Position numbers and translations under genes: made by a program
Notes under the pieces: generated by a model
What the model saw: the letters and a program-made list of their open reading frames with translations, nothing else
Told to the model about the DNA's origin: nothing
Databases searched by the model: none
Source: Daucus carota subsp. sativus
Lineage: Eukaryota > Streptophyta > Magnoliopsida > Apiales > Apiaceae
Length of the DNA stretch: 64,000 nucleotides
NCBI RefSeq assembly: GCF_001625215.2
Contig: NC_030384.2
Coordinates: 26,586,527 to 26,650,526 of the forward strand
Direction of reading: 5' to 3'
In this document: positions 1-12,007 of the stretch, piece after piece
Layout: each line of letters starts with the position of its first letter
Position numbering within the stretch: the first letter of the stretch is position 1

Positions 1-491
1 ATAGATAATCAAGCAAATACAAACAAGTGCATGCTACTGGTGTATACAGAAAGCTGAACTACCATTATAGTAATAAATAAAGACAATGTATCGGTGCAAG
101 GTAATTTTTTTTTTTTAAGAGTATAGCCTTTCTTCGCTAGTTAAAAGATTGCAATCAGTGAACGAACAACAGAAATGAACAGCCTTTTCATCTAGTTATG
201 TATGCTGGAGATTTGCGTCCTTTTATAAGACCTCTTTACTTATTATTGGTGTTCGGTAATTTAAAAGTTATTAAGAAATCCAGGCTGATAAAACTAATTA
301 TTTGAACCCTACCAAATTTAGGATATACAGTCTGGCCTGACTATGATCGCACTTTAGTAATTGCTGCTTTTTAAGTTTTATGATTCTAAAGCAATCAACC
401 GGAAGATGACACCACTCTGTTTATCCTACTGTTTTGATTTCTTATTCAAATCTAAAGGCGCTAACATAAACTAATAATCATGTTGGTACAG
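1..491. other. Intron or upstream flank of the beta-galactosidase gene
   Basis: AT-rich sequence without recognisable coding exons. It ends in a good 3' splice acceptor (TACAG, ending at 491) directly before the first recognisable beta-galactosidase exon, so it is best read as intron sequence of that gene. The earlier exons, which would hold the glycosyl-hydrolase 35 catalytic domain, must lie upstream of the window or be missing. Confidence 0.5.
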
Positions 492-1298
492 ACAACTTTT
501 GATGAGCCTAGTGGAAATAACCCGATTGCACTGGACATGACGGGAATGGGAAAAGGTGAAGCATGGGTAAATGGACAAAGCATCGGGCGTTATTGGCCAA
601 CGAACATTGCTCCAAACAGTGGTTGTACTGACTCTTGCAATTACAAGGGATCTTATAGTTCAAGCAAATGTCTTCGAAATTGTGGAAAACCATCCCAGGC
701 AATGTAAGTGTTGCAATTAACAAAAGGAATTACTTTTTCAGTACAAATTTTAATTCTGATCTAACGGTGCAGGTACCATGTTCCTCGCTCATGGTTGAAA
801 CCAACTGACAACATCCTAGTATTGTTCGAGGAAATAGGTGGTGATCCCACAAAGATCTCTTTTGCTAATAGACAGGTTGAAAGTTTGTGCTCACAAGTGT
901 CAGAGTCTCACCCACTTCCAGTAGACATGTGGGCGACAGATAAAATGACTGAAAAGGCATCAAGACCAGTAGTTTTTCTGGAGTGTCCTCACTCTGGACA
1001 GGTCATTTCTAAGATAAAGTTTGCAAGCTTCGGAACACCTAACGGGATGTGTGGAAGTTTCAGCCATGGTCAGTGCAGCAGTAAGAAGGCTCTTTCTGTT
1101 GTGCATAAGGTTTGATCTCTTTGACCATTTTGAAATCAGTTTTTTTCACCAAGAATATTAGTTCTTAACCAATTATGACAACTGTTACAGGCTTGCATTG
1201 GCTTAAAAAGTTGCAGCATCGACGTATCAGTGTCAACTTTTGGGAATCCGTGTAGAGGAGTTACAAAGAGTTTAGCAGTAGAAGCTTCCTGTTCATGA
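492..1298 (+). CDS. BGAL8: Beta-galactosidase (GH35), last three exons, BGAL8-like; 5' part outside window
   Basis: C-terminal part of a plant cell-wall beta-galactosidase, which removes terminal beta-galactosyl residues from wall polysaccharides in the apoplast. Coding exons are 492-703, 773-1109 and 1191-1298; introns begin GT (704, 1110) and end AG (772, 1190). The first exon encodes the galactose-binding jelly-roll segment with the family signature [11 protein letters not shown] and the Cys-rich stretch ending [10 protein letters not shown]. The second begins YHVPRSWL and [11 protein letters not shown], then enters the SUEL-type galactose-binding lectin domain ([21 protein letters not shown]). 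The last exon completes that domain ([21 protein letters not shown]) and ends [12 protein letters not shown]. The order and wording match the Arabidopsis BGAL8 clade, recognised from memory. No break is seen in the visible part. It is convergent with the root-cap gene at 2120-3217. Confidence 0.88.
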
Positions 1299-1370
1299 TA
1301 AAATCCTGCATTCTAATCTTAACTCTTGGGATAAGCAGAAAACTATCCCTAGGTAAGTGTACAATAATAG

Positions 1371-1376
1371 AATAAA
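1371..1376 (+). other. Candidate polyadenylation signal of the beta-galactosidase gene
   Basis: A canonical AATAAA lies 73 bases after the stop codon, followed by T-rich sequence. It is a position-based inference without transcript evidence. Confidence 0.4.
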
Positions 1377-2119
1377 GTGTCTTAGAGTTGAGATTATGCA
1401 ATCCTCAAGTAGGGATGAACTCCTAATAGAAGAATGTGATTTTTCACCACCTTATATATCCCTTGCATTACAAAGAAAAAGAAAATCACACATCTTTACC
1501 AGTGATCCATACCAGTTGAGCAACATGTTTTGAACTTGCCAATCATGCTTTTACATTGAGCCTAGTCTTCTTAATTTGATACCATATATCCAATTTGTAT
1601 ATTTCACTATCCACTGAGACAAGACTCTGCAGGTAAAAGCTTGATAGATCACCAAGTTTTGGATTTTAATAATTTTGACTTCTTGATCTCTAATATCGTA
1701 GTTTAATGGATATCCCTCCCGTCATAGACAAATAAGTGCGTGAGTATTCAAATTTCTATTAATCGTCTTTTATTAAAAAGGGAAAAAGCCTGTCGAATCA
1801 GATGAAGGAGAAGCAAGAAAACTTTCTCTCTTTTTTGAGAAAGGGTCTTAGTGACAATTGAACAAGTTCAAATTAAATAATTACAATTACTTTGTTTGAA
1901 AGTAAATCATTATTGAATAGGCAACTAGAATCCAAATTAATCCCATAAACATTTGATAAACATATTAAGTAACCTTTTACAAGATAATAAATGGGCAAAG
2001 CTATATGACCCTTATTCACACTAGAAGAAAACTACATAACGTACTGACACATATTAGTGCATGCTTAGTATACCAAGCAGAATGTTATAGTTGCTGGATG
2101 TTTCAAGTACTTAGTAAAA
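1377..2119. other. Convergent intergenic spacer, nothing recognised
   Basis: The spacer lies between two converging genes and should contain the 3' UTRs of both. No ORF, RNA gene or transposon terminus was recognised. Confidence 0.5.
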
Positions 2120-3217
2120 CTACAGTGTAGCAACAGAAGAATCTCTCTGAAACCTGCATACTTTGCAGACTGGAGAGTAAAGAGATGGGGTTTGGTACTT
2201 GTCCTCTCCTCCCATCATTGGCATGGGCACCCCTCTCTTCACAGGGCTCACATAACCAGCCCGATAAGTCTTTCCCAGGATTCCCTCGACGAGTTCTGAT
2301 AGATTAGTAAACCTGAATTGTGTTTCCAGGTGAGCAAAAGCATCATCTGATGGTAGCTGGTAGTTGTGAATCTTGTTTTCTTTTTCTCCTATGGGGGTCA
2401 CCTTCAGATCGATCTCCACTAGTCCATCAACAATGACTTTTACTGAGTTGGTTTCGTCTGTTCTTTCAATAACCACTTCTCTCTGTTCACCATTGATCCT
2501 CCATTCAGCTTCTCCATCAGTGGGGATGCTGACATCCTCCCCATCCCACTTGACAGTAAGAGACTCCACCTTGTCATCCCAGTTGGTAACTCTTTTAGCT
2601 GCAAGGACTAGAGTGTGGCTGTCGAACATGACTGAGAGAGCCTGAACCCATGTATAATCACGTGTCCTTCCTGTAGGCCGGCTGCCAATGAAATGTGCAT
2701 TGATCTGCAGATTGTTGTCTGAAACAACTGCAAAGTCGCTTCCCTTGGCTCCATGGAAGTAAAACATCACTCCATCACCGCCAACAAACCTAGGATCGTA
2801 GCACAACGAGCCAAATCCATCACATTTAGGTTTTCTATCTGTCAAATAAGTACAATTCATCAGCTTTCAGTACACAACTTATAGGACTATCATAAACTAC
2901 AAAGATCCAAGATAAATGTACTTACTCTTGCAAGTAGCTTCACACTTGCTACTGCAGTTAATGAAGCATCCCTTCCCCTTCTTGTCCTTAGGCTTCCTGT
3001 CAGGACACTGAGATGGACAGGTCAACGTCGTGTTGAAACATGCACTAGCCTTTGTCTTACACACAGCCCGAACCTGCGTTGTTCCTGGCAATGGCTTCTT
3101 GACGTCGTATTTGTTAGCAGGATCTTTACCACTACCCTGCCCCTGAGCAGTTGCACATTCAACAGATACAAAAACCAGAAGAATGGCCAGTAAAACGAAA
3201 GCCCTTTTCATATCCAT
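2120..3217 (-). CDS. Secreted root-cap / LEA-related protein, paralogue 1 (no Gly-Asn repeat)
   Basis: Two exons: 3217-2926 and 2838-2120. The intron (2925-2839, 87 bases) begins GTAAGT and ends CAG, splits a codon after its first base, and gives a 336-residue protein. Residues 1-24 are a hydrophobic signal peptide (AFVLLAILLVFVSV). A short GQGSGK linker leads to the family motif NKYD at about 35. A Cys-rich module with a glycosylatable NTT follows ([28 protein letters not shown]). Exon 2 is the Root_cap domain: [29 protein letters not shown], then a beta-rich region to the Cys-containing tail SLYSPVCKVC. The family includes maize root cap protein 1 and Arabidopsis 'LEA-related' proteins such as At5g54370 and At4g27400. 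They are secreted and expressed in the root tip; their biochemical role is unknown to me. The ATG is chosen because it opens the signal peptide; a second ATG lies two codons later. Confidence 0.9.
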
Positions 3218-3328
3218 CTGCTCTGTTTATTTGCCGTAAATGCACCTCCAAATGTTTGATCTATATTTCTACTTGTGTTTGATCTTATGTTATGAAGACA
3301 ATATGAATCTGCAGAAGGTTAAAAGGAG

Positions 3329-3420
3329 TTTATATAGTTGCATGGCAAGTAGCTAGGCCTTATTCCTTGCAATGTGGCTTCATTCTTGCAAAGGTAACTT
3401 CTGAGGTAATAAACCAGCAG
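3329..3420 (-). promoter_or_regulatory. Core and proximal promoter of root-cap paralogue 1
   Basis: A TATA box (CTATATAAA on the minus strand, 3337-3329) lies about 112 bases before the ATG. Directly upstream is TGCCATGCAA, an RY-like CATGCA element, and then a block containing AAGGCCTAGC. The same order of elements occurs before the other two paralogues. Confidence 0.65.
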
Positions 3421-3633
3421 AGAGCCAGCTACTTTTTACTTGTGCATGTGGCCTCTAGTTTTGACCAATTCAGTGTGTGACTCTGTGGAACTTGGTGTAT
3501 ATTTCTTGTAGATTAGCGTTGAGTTGATGAGAAGCAAAGAGTAGACAACTCTTTGGATCGAGATTGATGTCAAAATATATTTTATCTGATACTGTAGAAA
3601 ATAATTTGGATTCAGCATTGCCCCGTACTGAGT

Positions 3634-4101
3634 GGGCGTTTGGGAGCGGGACTTCTGCGCTTAAAAGCTCAGAAGCCCGCTTCCTCTAATCTGGTGGACC
3701 GTTTGGCAAAAACTGTGAAGGGCTCAATTATGGGGAAAAAAAGCTCTGAAAAGAAGCTATGATATGTAGCTTTTTTTTTACTCAACTTCTTTAATCAGCT
3801 TCTTTCTAACATAAAATCATACATTCGTTCCGTCCTATCAGGTTCTTTAGGTTATTTTTTAGCAAGCATTTTAAAATTCAAATTTAGATTATTCATGTAC
3901 AAATGATTTATTTATAAATTAATTTAAAATAATAATTTTCAGACTAACTTATAAGTTAAGTTATCCAAACACTTAAAAAATTATAAGTTACGGTATCCAA
4001 ACACTTGTAATAGTTTAAAAGTCCAGAATTACTTTTCACTTTTAATCAACTTTTTTACTTTAAGCAATAAGTCAATTCTTTTAAGCCCAGCCAAACGGCC
4101 C
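3634..4101. mobile_element. MITE-like element, 468 bp
   Basis: Imperfect terminal inverted repeats (GGGCGTTTGG at the left, GGGCCGTTTGG as the reverse complement of the right end) are flanked on both sides by CTGAGT (3628-3633 and 4102-4107), a probable target-site duplication. The interior is AT-rich and includes the repeated phrase TATCCAAACACTT. No coding capacity is seen. The superfamily is uncertain because the flanking repeat is only 6 bases. Confidence 0.6.
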
Positions 4102-6040
4102 CTGAGTCGATCTCATTCTCAGGCCATCAACACTCGAATCGATAAGATTTAATGCGCGTTAGATATTAATTGTAGCAGATGCATAGGACCAGAAATCCAT
4201 ATCACATGGGATTTTCACCGGAGGAACAAAAAACTGGGCTGGTCTTCAAAATTTATCGAAAATTAAATCAGTTTTACTTAATATTTTTGTAAGACTGCTT
4301 GGATATATGAAATGTAACAACATATGTACCGGTGTTGGTCCTTTATCACATCTCAAATAATAATATCTTAAATATCACTTCTAGAAAATATGATCCTGAA
4401 TATAATTTTATAACGTTACATCGTCTAATGTTTTTAAATTTTTTAAAAATGACAAAATCACCTCCTCATGCAGGGTTTACAATTTTTTTTTTTTGTCCAA
4501 AGCCACAGGAAAACAAACCTTAAGAATCCTATTAGACGATGTAACCTTGTTTCATTAATTTATTTATCTAGTGTCGAAAGTTCAAACAAAACAAAACTTA
4601 TATAAAATATCTTTTAAATGATGTATCATTTATCGTTTTATCGTTATAATTCTAACGCTATATGATATAGTATTTTAATATACTATTCGGGACCTTATTT
4701 TCACACGATATAGTGTTTTAATATAATTTTGAAACCTTATTTTCACATGATATAATATTTTAAAATATTCGGGACCTTATTTCGGGATATGTTATTCAGG
4801 ACATCTTCCAAATTAAATTGTGATATTTAGATCTTGTTCGGACATAGGCCGAAAACATTTGTTAGTGTATGCGTGGGCGTGAATTTGATTATGAACAAAG
4901 CTAGCTCATGACCGAGTATGTATAATGTGTAGTCTTATGCTTTGTTTCCAATCTAGCATGTCTATTATTCTGAATTTATGGTGGATTATAACATAATGGA
5001 TGTTCACACTTCACATTCGAGATATTTGTAGTTTTTCACGGAAAATATAATTCGATTTCCTTTTCCTTTTGACATCTAGTTCGGTTTGACCGGATGTTAA
5101 AAATTATAAAACCCAGGTATTGTGTGTATTTTTGAGTTGTGTATATAAGACAATATAAGTTTCTATTCTCTTAAATAACGATCATGCGTTCGAGTAACAC
5201 AAAATAAATTTTAATTTATCAAATTTCAGAACATTTTATTGTCAAACTTGTTTTAAGTGTTACTTGCAAAGCACATTTGGAAAAATATAAATAAATGTTA
5301 GGTAGGGTGTGGCCGGTAGTTTGTGCTAAACAATGAATTGATGAAAACCAGAAAAGTTGAATATCATGAAGGTGATTGTAAGTTGCAGTAATGTAGGTAG
5401 TTGCAGTTTTATAAACCACCTTGAAACTGTGAAAAATCTGATGATTGTGTGACAAGCAACTGCTGTTTCAAGTTACCTACTCATAATCTCATGTATTGTG
5501 CCATGTTATAAAATGCAGAGATATATAATATGGCACAGACCATATTGTAGCCTGTATCTATTTATATTTAAGCTTAATTAGTGCAAAAAGAAAGAAAGTC
5601 AAGTGCTCACTCCCGGTTTTCCGGGTCCTGGACAGGAGTTGGGCCTGCATTGAAAATGAAAAATAATGTCAAATTAGGTCCAAAACACAGGTGTACAGGC
5701 CCAGAAGAGAGGGAAGCTGCAGGTGGTTCACAAAAAAAATGCACAAGAATCTATTACAACTGATAAACTAGACATGGGCTATAAATCTAAATCAAAAGAG
5801 AACCAAGCACCTCCCATCCCATTTTCAGGTCCATTAAAACAACCCCAACTTTCAGTCCAGATATAGAACCAGGCCTTTACTTGTATTAGCTTTGCAGAAT
5901 TGTAGGAGGTTTCAGCTTGCAGTACTTAACATTGGTAGGAGTTTTGTCCGAAACTAATGAAAATATAAACAATTAATTAATAATTTTCTGCATCATAATT
6001 ACCTGGAATATTAAACTTTAAAGAAAATAGGCAGATGTTT
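4102..6040. other. Intergenic region, no gene recognised
   Basis: AT-rich sequence holding the short tandem repeat listed separately. Several small open frames here start on non-ATG codons or have no recognisable composition or homology. Confidence 0.5.
4664..4787. repeat. Three degenerate tandem repeats of about 42 bp
   Basis: The unit GATATAGTATTTTAATATA...GGGACCTTATTTTCACAC recurs three times with substitutions (starting near 4664, 4706 and 4749). It is noncoding. Confidence 0.6.
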
Positions 6041-6090
6041 CTGGCCTTTATTGCAATATTATTCAGAGGTTACATCACATGTTGCTGCAT
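6036..6090 (-). other. Conserved 3'-UTR block of root-cap paralogue 2, with AATAAA
   Basis: TTTCTGGCC(T/C)TTATT...ATTATTCAGA, followed by TACATCACAT, is also found below paralogue 3 (about 20490-20540). The minus strand here contains AATAAA (6052-6047), about 130 bases past the stop. Conservation plus position suggest 3'-UTR and poly(A) sequence. Confidence 0.5.
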
Positions 6091-6179
6091 TGCATTGCAT
6101 GCATGCTTGTTTACAACAGAAAAAGAAATTACTTACTGATCACTATCAGCTTGAAAATAAGCAAGTACTTAAATCAAAA

Positions 6180-8023
6180 TTACATAATAGAAAATGCAGC
6201 AGATGGTGCAGATTGTCTCTGAAACAAGCAAACCTTGCAGAGCGGAGAGTAAAGAGACGGAGTTCGATACTTGTCTTCCCCTCCCATTAGTGGCATCAGC
6301 ACTCCTCTCTTAACCGGACTGATGTAGTCTGTCCTATAAGTCTTTCCCAGAACTCCCTCTACGCGATCCGATAAGCTGAAAAACTTGAACTGCGTCTCCA
6401 GATGAGCAAAAGCATCGTCTGATGGTAACTGATAGTTGTGAACATTGTTCTCCTTTTCTCCAATCGGGGTCACCTTGACATCGATCTCCACGAGGCCATC
6501 GACACTTAGTTTAACCGTGTTGGTGTCGTCGGTTCTTTCAATGACCACTTCTTTTTGTTGGCTGTTGATCCTCCATTCGGCCTCTCCGTCGGTGGGGATA
6601 TTGACATCCTCCCCGTCCCACCTCACGATGAGGGACTCGACATTGTCATCCCATTTTGAGACTCTTTTGGCTGCGAGGACTAGAGTGTGGCTGTCGAACA
6701 TGACTGAGAGGGCCTGGACCCATGTGAAATCGCGGCGCCTTCCAATAGGCCGAGTGCCAATGAAGTGAGCATTGATCTGTAAATTGGTGTCTGAGACAAT
6801 AGCAAAGTCGCGTCCCTTGGCTCCGTGAAAGTAGAACATCACTCCATCACCGCCAACAAATCGAGGATCGTAGCACACTGAACCGTATCCATCGCAGTTA
6901 GGTTTTCTGTCTGCGGAACAAATTAAATTTATTAGGTCCCATCCACTGTAAGAAAAGCCGGGTATTTATTTAAGGTCAAATTCGTATGATATCATGTAAC
7001 TTAAAAGAACACAATTATAAAGAAATCGATGAGAGAAAAATATATGTGCTTACTTCTGCAGGTGGCTTCACATTTGGTATTGCAGTCGATGAAGCATCCC
7101 TTGTTTTTCTTGTTCTTGGGCTTCCTCTCAGGGCATTGAGATGGGCAAGTTAAGGTGGTGTTGTAACATGAGCCTTTACTTTTGCATACAGCTTGTTCCT
7201 TGCGTGAGCCTGGCTCGGGTTTCTTTACGTCATATTTGTTAGAAGCATCGTTGTTGCCGTTTTTGTTGTCGTCATTATCATTTCCGTTGTTGTTTTCATC
7301 ATCGTTGTTGTTGTCATTCCCGTCACCATTTCCATTTCCGTTGCCATCTCCATTCCCGTTTCCATTACCATTCCCATTGCCGTTTCCATTGCCACTACCA
7401 CTGTTGCCATTGCCATTCCCGTTGCCGTTGCCATTTCCATTGCCATTACCGTTCCCATTCCCATTGCCATTGCCGTTACCGTTCCCATTCCCATTGCCAT
7501 TGCCGTTACCATTCCCATTGCCATTACCATCGCCATCAAGTCCATTACCATTTCCGTTGCCATTACCGTTTCCATTTCCACTTCCACCATTTCCATTGCC
7601 ATTCCCATTTCCATTTCCACTTCCACCATTACCATTTCCATTACCATTACCGTTGCCATTACCACCATTACCATTTCCATTACCATTGCCATTCCCATTT
7701 CCACCGCCTCCATTCCCATTCCCGTTACCATTGCCATTCCCATTTCCACCGCCTCCATTCCCATTCCCGTTACCATTGCCATTCCCATTTCCGCTTCCCT
7801 CGTTGCCATTACCATTTCCATTCCCATTCCCGTTGCCACCGCTTACATTCTGGTCATCGCTTTGTACTTCTTCATTGCCACCAGCATTACTACTTCCATC
7901 AATCCCTGTCTCAGCATTTTGATCATCATAGTTCCCGCTTCCTTGACCTAAAACAGTGACGGCCTCCATGGCTACAAAAACTACAAGTATGCCTACCAAA
8001 ATGAATGCAGCTTTTCGAGCCAT
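6180..8023 (-). CDS. Secreted root-cap / LEA-related protein, paralogue 2, with long Gly-Asn repeat
   Basis: Two exons: 8023-7054 and 6910-6180. The intron (7053-6911) begins GTAAGC and ends CGCAG, at the same phase-1 position as in paralogue 1; the protein has 566 residues. The start is the ATG of [10 protein letters not shown]; an in-frame GTG four codons upstream is not used. Residues 1-26 form a signal peptide, 27-62 an acidic Asn/Asp-rich stretch, and about 63-261 a Gly-Asn dipeptide repeat that becomes Asp/Asn-rich at its end. The Cys module follows from NKYD at about 262 ([27 protein letters not shown]), then the Root_cap domain ([29 protein letters not shown]) ending [10 protein letters not shown]. 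The Cys positions and the core domain match paralogue 1, so the repeat is an insertion between the signal peptide and the Cys module. Arabidopsis At5g60530 is, from memory, a related Gly-Asn-rich member. Confidence 0.88.
7241..7837 (-). repeat. Gly-Asn / Asp-Asn coding minisatellite in paralogue 2
   Basis: A hexanucleotide-based coding repeat (GGN AAY) spans almost 200 codons. Gly is written with all four GGN codons and Asn with both AAY codons in irregular order. The 3' part changes to Asp/Asn. The open frames seen on the opposite strand and in the shifted frame are by-products of this repeat. Confidence 0.85.
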
Positions 8024-8126
8024 CTTGGTCGTCACTCAATATTATAAATGTGTATAGATGCTGTTTCTACTTGTGTATGAGTTATGTGTATGAAGAGGAT
8101 ATGAAAATGCAAAGGAATCAAAGGTG

Positions 8127-8220
8127 CTTATATAGTTGCATGGCAAGTAGCCAGGCCTTGGCTTGCGGCTCCATTCTTGCTAATTAGATACCTTCTGAGA
8201 TACTAAATTAGTATATAAGC
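8127..8220 (-). promoter_or_regulatory. Core and proximal promoter of root-cap paralogue 2
   Basis: TATA box CTATATAAG (minus strand, 8135-8127), about 104 bases before the ATG. It is preceded by TGCCATGCAA and by a block with AAGGCCTGGC, GGAGCCGC and GCAAGAATGG, as in paralogue 1. Confidence 0.65.
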
Positions 8221-8239
8221 CACAGAGCCAGGTACTTTA

Positions 8240-9601
8240 TACTCACTTATAAGTGTGCATGTTTCCTTCATATTGACTAAACAGATCTAGATTATATCCA
8301 ACTCAATACAAATTGTGTTGATTACAAGTAGCTAATCCTATTTAAGCTCCTAATATCTGGGGATTTCTGCATTTTGTTGATTACAGAGTCTGTTTCGTCG
8401 GTCTTGATGCAATTTTCATGTAACCCTAGGGATTTTTATTATTTTAAACAAATTCTAGGGAGTTCTAATTAGTGTTTTTTGCATGCCTCTGTGGGAAACT
8501 AAGAAGATAAAGCAAAAACCCTATGCACTATCCTCATATAAATTGTTTTCTTCTTTATTCGAGGCGGCCTCCGTATTTTTCAAGTAATTAAATAATATTC
8601 ATTTTTCATACAATTCTATCATGCAAAAACCCAAAAGTTTATATAAGATTTTCTGGCAATAAAATAGAGCTGAAGTATATATCAAAAAGTGATACAACGT
8701 GAAGACTTGCTGTAAAGCTTGCTGACTTGATCTGCATTGTAATATTCCTACGACTGACCTTACATACACAGAATGCATAATATGCATGCATGTTAAGTAT
8801 AAATGGTTTAGTTACGTGCGCAGAAGGAAACTAGATACACAGATGTGAAGAAATCAGATGAGAGCTTTCCGACTTTTCTCATCATTGAATCTATCCTCAT
8901 TGCTGGCAACTAAATGATGCTTCTTTATCCAGGATTTATCATTTTGACATTGTGTATATTTGTAAAAAGATGCTTGTTTTTCCTATATCTCAAGTAAAGT
9001 TGTAAATGGTTGTTCACACTTGCCAATCAATAATGGAGGCAACGCCTAGAAATTTTTTACATTTACACATTATTATTTTAATTACATATAAGAAAATTTT
9101 AATATTTTCCATTTACAAAAAAATGAATTTTTTTTAAAAAATATACATTTATATTCTTTTTCTCATGAAAAGAGAGTAATTTTTTTATTGCATATTTACA
9201 CGAGGATAAGTAATCTTTGGGTCCGATTGACTTATGAAAGAGCATAATTCGAAATCGATCCAAATCGATCGATCTTAAAAGAAATCATCCAAAAAATTGA
9301 ATTTTCAATTTTCTTTTTAACATCTTGGTTTGATTTCAATTTTGATAATTAGAAAATTGAAATTTTTCGATTTCAAGTTCTAACCGAAATAGCTGTTAAC
9401 ACATATATATTACAAATAAGAGTTTTATAATTTGATTCCAATGTTTTTCATAATCATACTCCACTTTTATCTCCGTCCTTATTTTCTTATAACCAGTTAA
9501 TAATCAATAATATCTTCTAAACGATAAATAATTTCTTTTTCTCATTAAATAAGCCATTTTTTTCATAAAAATTTAAAAAGAGTAACACCTAGAATCAATC
9601 A
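8240..9601. other. Intergenic region upstream of root-cap paralogue 2, nothing recognised
   Basis: AT-rich sequence up to the left end of the Helitron at 9602. No gene, RNA or clear transposon terminus was seen. Confidence 0.5.
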
Positions 9602-10252
9602 TCAATATACTTATATAAAGGAGAAGCGAGGGACGTGTAGGTGGCGCCTCTCACATCGCTCCGTTCTATTTTTCTAATTTTCAGGAATTTTTAGAAGATA
9701 AATATAAAAAATTAAAACTATCTTTTTTAGTTTCAGGTATATTAGAAGCAAGTTTCAGAATCTGCTTTTGTTTCAAATTATTTATGGAATACAGTTAGGG
9801 CTGTTCACGAACCGAGCCGAGCCGAGTATTGACCGAACCGAGCCGAGCTTTAATTTTTTTTTCTGACGAGCCGAGCCGAGCATTTTAATCGAACAAAAAT
9901 TGTGTTTAAGCTCGGCTCGTTAACTAACGAGCCGAACACGAGCTTGTTCGCGAACAAATACGAGCCGAGCCGAGCCGAGTCGAGCCAGAAAAAAAATAAG
10001 GACAAACCGCTAGTTGACTCTTAAAATAGCTAACCTAATAATTTCAATTTTTTTTGAAACTTTGTTTATATCACTAAAATGTATATATGTTAACATCCAT
10101 ACGGTTGGATCGGTAAATTTTTTTTTTTTTTTTAAATATTGAAACACTAAATTAGGATTAAACACTAGTTAGTGGTACTAGTCAAACTTCTACTTGCCTG
10201 TTAAAAACCAAACAAAATTATTATTTCCTAAAATTTTGTTTACATCACTAAA

Positions 10253-10289
<37 letters not shown>

Positions 10290-10293
10290 TATA
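10253..10293. repeat. (TA)n microsatellite, left flank of TA-flanked element A
   Basis: A nearly pure TA tract with one G interruption, ending where element A begins. Confidence 0.9.
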
Positions 10294-10739
10294 GGGATAG
10301 GATCAAATAAAAACTTTTTTAAGTTATAAACTTACAAACTTTTTTTTATTCTTCCATGGTGTTAATCCTTAGTTATAAAAAGTATCCATGTTGAAAATTC
10401 TTGAAAAAACATCACAATTTTTAAAAATAACGAATAAATAAATCGTACATTCAACACATTAATAACTGGGGTTCAACATAGGGTGTAGAACACTAATTAT
10501 CATTGTGTTGAATATATCTAAAAAGATGTTTAAACTATACCTCTGGGACGGGTAGGGTCTAGAAACATAAATATTAGTTATATAACACGTTTACCTTAGT
10601 TCTTACATTTAAAAATTAGTTTATGTACTTCTCCACCACTATTTTAATCGATGTTCAACAAAATATGTTAAAAAAATGTTGAACTCAAATTATATATGTG
10701 TTGAACACAGAAAGTTTGTAAGTTTGTACCAGAACCCAC

Positions 10740-10742
<3 letters not shown>
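10294..10742. mobile_element. TA-microsatellite-flanked inverted-repeat element A (449 bp)
   Basis: The ends are GGGATAGGATC and, as the reverse complement of the right end, GGGGTGGGTTC. Matching subterminal motifs follow (AACTTACAAACTT near both ends). Both outside borders are (TA)n tracts. No coding capacity is seen; the interior has several tracts containing 'GTTGAA' / 'TTCAAC'. Confidence 0.6.

Positions 10743-10810
<68 letters not shown>
10743..10810. repeat. (TA)n microsatellite joining elements A and B
   Basis: 34 TA units, essentially pure. It is the shared border of two different inverted-repeat elements. Confidence 0.95.
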
Positions 10811-10813
<3 letters not shown>

Positions 10814-11052
10814 GGCTGTTATACAGCCACCGTTGGATAGGGAACCACCAAATCTCAGCCACTGGATGAGAAGGACTCCCCGCAATGAAACATTGCAGGG
10901 ACTTAAGTACCCGCAATGAAACATTGCGGGGTCTTTGGTACCCGCAATGAAACATTGTGGGAAACTTTGTATTTCCTTCGTGTCAAAACTACCCCTCAAA
11001 TTTCTTCTCTATTTTATTTATAATCTTTACTTTTGATTCAAATAAATCAAAG

Positions 11053-11272
11053 AATGAAATGGGGGAAGGAGATAGAGTAATTTTGTTGTAACTGGTAGGT
11101 AAAAAACATTAATTACGGTCCCCGCAATGAAACATTGCGGGTACCAATACTCCCCGCAATGTTTCATTGCGGGGTACTTTTACTCCCCGCAATGACACAT
11201 TGCGGGGATCGTAATTAATGTATTCACCTACCAGTTACAACAAAATTACTCTATCTCCTTCCCCATTTCATT
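11053..11272. repeat. Long inverted repeat (hairpin) with about 90-bp arms inside element B
   Basis: The left arm (from TGAAATGGGGGAAGGAGA to the palindrome at 11120-11141) is nearly the exact reverse complement of the right arm (palindrome at 11185-11207 to about 11272). Another palindrome copy sits at the centre (11152-11174). Confidence 0.9.
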
Positions 11273-12007
11273 TTTTGAATTTAATTCATTGTATTTTTGC
11301 ATAATATTATTTTATCATTAATTTAATTCATTATGTTTTTGTTTGATATTATTTTATTATGATTCGAAATCATTTGAATTTTTAAAAACTTAAATAAATA
11401 TTAATTAAATTTTTAAGTTTTTTTCTTGAAATTATTTTATTATAATTCGAAATCATTTGATTTATTATTAAAATTATATTATATTATTGATTAAGTTATA
11501 TTTTAAATTTAATTTTAAATTTTTTGGTATTTTTTATTATTATTCGAAATCATATGAATTATTATTAAAATTAAAGTATATTATTAATTATATTATATTA
11601 TTAATTATATTATATTATTAATTTAATTTCTTTTATGAAACTCTTTTATTTATTCGAAATCATTTGAGCTAATATTAAAATCAAAAAATATTTAATTATT
11701 TATATTATTAATCAAATTAAATTATTTTGTTATTAATATAAAACTGAATTTTTATAACTACAAACTTTAAATAAATATATAGCAGAAAAACATTCTTATT
11801 CATAATGTCAAATTAATAAGAAATAAAATTAAGTTACATTATCAATTTAAATATACAATAAAATTTATTTATTATTGATTTTTCTTCAAAGGTTATATAT
11901 CTTCCTAATGGACTGGTAGGAAGGAAATTTCGATTGTCAAACTGTCATTACAATTTGTCTTAGAACTGTAAGGTACCATGTTCGAATCATGATATGTGTG
12001 TTTTGGA

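Noticed and set aside
6445..6768. Plus-strand frames opposite the Root_cap domains (also 2373-2645 and 20821-21102)
   Set aside because: They are shadows of the conserved minus-strand exon; they recur at the same place in all paralogues only because the domain is conserved.
7182..7922. 246-codon Pro/Phe/Leu-rich plus-strand open frame across the Gly-Asn repeat of paralogue 2
   Set aside because: It is the antisense reading of a GGN-AAY repeat, which cannot contain stops in that frame; the true gene is on the minus strand with signal peptide, intron and domain.
10668..10999. Frames containing long Ile-Tyr repeats near the TA microsatellites (also at 13428-13789 and 41479-41777)
   Set aside because: Ile-Tyr runs are simply translated (TA)n tracts.
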